Shown: positions 5,944-6,806 of the stretch, piece by piece
Layout: each line of letters opens with the position of its first letter
Position numbering within the stretch: the first letter of the stretch is position 1
From: Candidatus Dadabacteria bacterium
GTDB taxonomy: Bacteria > Desulfobacterota_D > UBA1144 > Nemesobacterales > UBA2774
Assembly: GCA_030632765.1 (NCBI GenBank)
Contig: DAOVUC010000091.1
Location: forward strand, 1 to 6,806
Reading direction: 5' to 3'
Length of the DNA: 6,806 nucleotides
The notes under the pieces: generated by a model
Told to the model about the DNA's origin: nothing
Seen by the model: only the letters and a program-made list of their open reading frames with translations
Databases searched by the model: none
Position numbers and translations under genes: made by a program

Positions 5944-6806
5944 CTATTTCATCTTAAAATCTTTAATACCCTCTATAATATGGTAAACAAGTTTTATAGT
6001 CTCTTCAATATCAGATTTATAAGCAAGACAACTAGGACTATGAAGATAGCGTGTAGGAACAGATACAACAGCCGCGCGACTTCCTTCTCCCGTAACCTGC
6101 ATAGCCGTTGCGTTTGTACTTCCTGCTTTCTTAACCGTTATTTGATAAGGTATTTTCTTTTTCTTAGCAATATCCATTAAAAAGTAGCTAAAGGGCCTGT
6201 GGGCTACTAAGAACCTGTCTGAAAGCCTAATCTCAGGTCCCTTCTCTACATTGGCAAGCGTCTTATACTCCGCAATCCCCGGAAGATCCATTGCAACGGT
6301 ACCCTCAAGCGCAATTACAAAATCAGGCTCAACAACCGGAACGATTACTCGAGCTCCCCTAAGCCCAACTTCCTCCTGAACAGTTGCAGTGAGATATAGA
6401 TCGCAACCTAGTTTAGGTTTCTTCCTTAGAGCTTCTAACATAACGAATAATCCCACTCTGTCATCAATTGCCTTTGAGATAATAGCGTCCTCCGTCTCTT
6501 CAAAGGGGGGATAAAAGGAAACAACGTCACCAACACTTACAAGTTTCTGTACTTTATCCGCACAAAGGCCCAAATCGACAACACAATCCTCAATCTCGGG
6601 AACCTCTTTATTGTTACTGCTCTTACTTATATGGGGCGGTATGGCGCCTACCATTCCAACAAGCGGCTTTTTGCCGTAGATAATTAGTCTCTGTCCATAA
6701 AATACCCGTGGATCCATTCCGCCAAGCGAGGTAACCCGCACGAACCCTCTACTATCTATATGATTGACCATAAAACCTACTTCATCCGTGTGGGCATCCA
6801 ATACTA
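5944..6806 (-). CDS. M42 family metallo-aminopeptidase (FrvX / glutamyl aminopeptidase-like), 5' partial
   Basis: A cytoplasmic di-metal aminopeptidase that removes N-terminal residues from peptides; relatives form dodecameric TET particles. The frame continues to the right edge (codons for V-L precede D-A-H), so the TTG at 6801-6799 is not a start. About 60-70 N-terminal residues are missing from a protein usually near 350. Numbering that Leu as 1, all ligands are present: His4 in AHTDEVGFM, Asp113 in AIDDRVG, catalytic Glu143 and Glu144 in VQEEVGLRGA, Glu166 in ALEGTVAMDLPG, and His254 in RYLHSPS. Spacings 113-143, 144-166 and 166-254 match those of Pyrococcus TET (D182, E212/E213, D235, H323; recalled) exactly. 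Position 166 carries Glu rather than Asp, which the family allows. The GSTNATAM motif has Asn where many members have Asp. It is the first visible gene of a minus-strand operon with the TPR protein and the 117-residue protein. Substrate preference cannot be read from the sequence. Confidence 0.93.
   Translation of the reverse strand, partial: VLDAHTDEVGFMVNHIDSRGFVRVTSLGGMDPRVFYGQRLIIYGKKPLVGMVGAIPPHISKSSNNKEVPEIEDCVVDLGLCADKVQKLVSVGDVVSFYPPFEETEDAIISKAIDDRVGLFVMLEALRKKPKLGCDLYLTATVQEEVGLRGARVIVPVVEPDFVIALEGTVAMDLPGIAEYKTLANVEKGPEIRLSDRFLVAHRPFSYFLMDIAKKKKIPYQITVKKAGSTNATAMQVTGEGSRAAVVSVPTRYLHSPSCLAYKSDIEETIKLVYHIIEGIKDFKMK

Noticed and set aside
5902..6180. Plus-strand 92-codon frame
   Set aside because: Antisense to the 3' end of the M42 peptidase gene, which has full catalytic motifs; composition is not protein-like.

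Overview
This window of about 40% GC (estimated by eye) comes from a bacterial chromosome and is packed with ordinary cellular genes. It holds a GAF-containing nitrogen-PTS enzyme I, a hexameric-type citrate synthase, a membrane metalloprotease, an exported TPR protein and an M42 aminopeptidase. The GAF-type enzyme I, the type II citrate synthase and the exported TPR protein suggest a Gram-negative lineage of proteobacterial or deltaproteobacterial-like type, possibly an uncultured one. That placement is an inference and is weak. There are no signs of mobile DNA, CRISPR, rRNA or tRNA.

Layout: the plus strand carries ptsP (cut by the left edge), then after 63 bp a site-2-protease-like M50 peptidase. 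A 229-bp AT-rich gap with two inverted repeats follows, then citrate synthase (gltA), which has a strong ribosome binding site and a GTG start. The minus strand carries an apparent three-gene operon that reads towards gltA: an M42 aminopeptidase (cut by the right edge), a secreted TPR protein 26 bp downstream, and an unrecognised 117-residue protein 53 bp further on. The two groups converge with only 12 bp between the gltA stop and the stop of the 117-residue gene. The clear intrinsic terminator of gltA lies inside the coding sequence of that convergent gene.

Functionally, ptsP would start the phosphate relay of the nitrogen PTS from phosphoenolpyruvate, and gltA commits acetyl-CoA to the TCA cycle, so both sit near the PEP/acetyl-CoA node. 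Whether their proximity matters is unknown. The M50 protease would cut membrane proteins, and the M42 enzyme would trim peptides in the cytoplasm. The least explained parts are the 117-residue protein, the dyads in the gltA leader, and the terminator-in-gene arrangement. I saw nothing that clearly amounts to a new multi-gene system.
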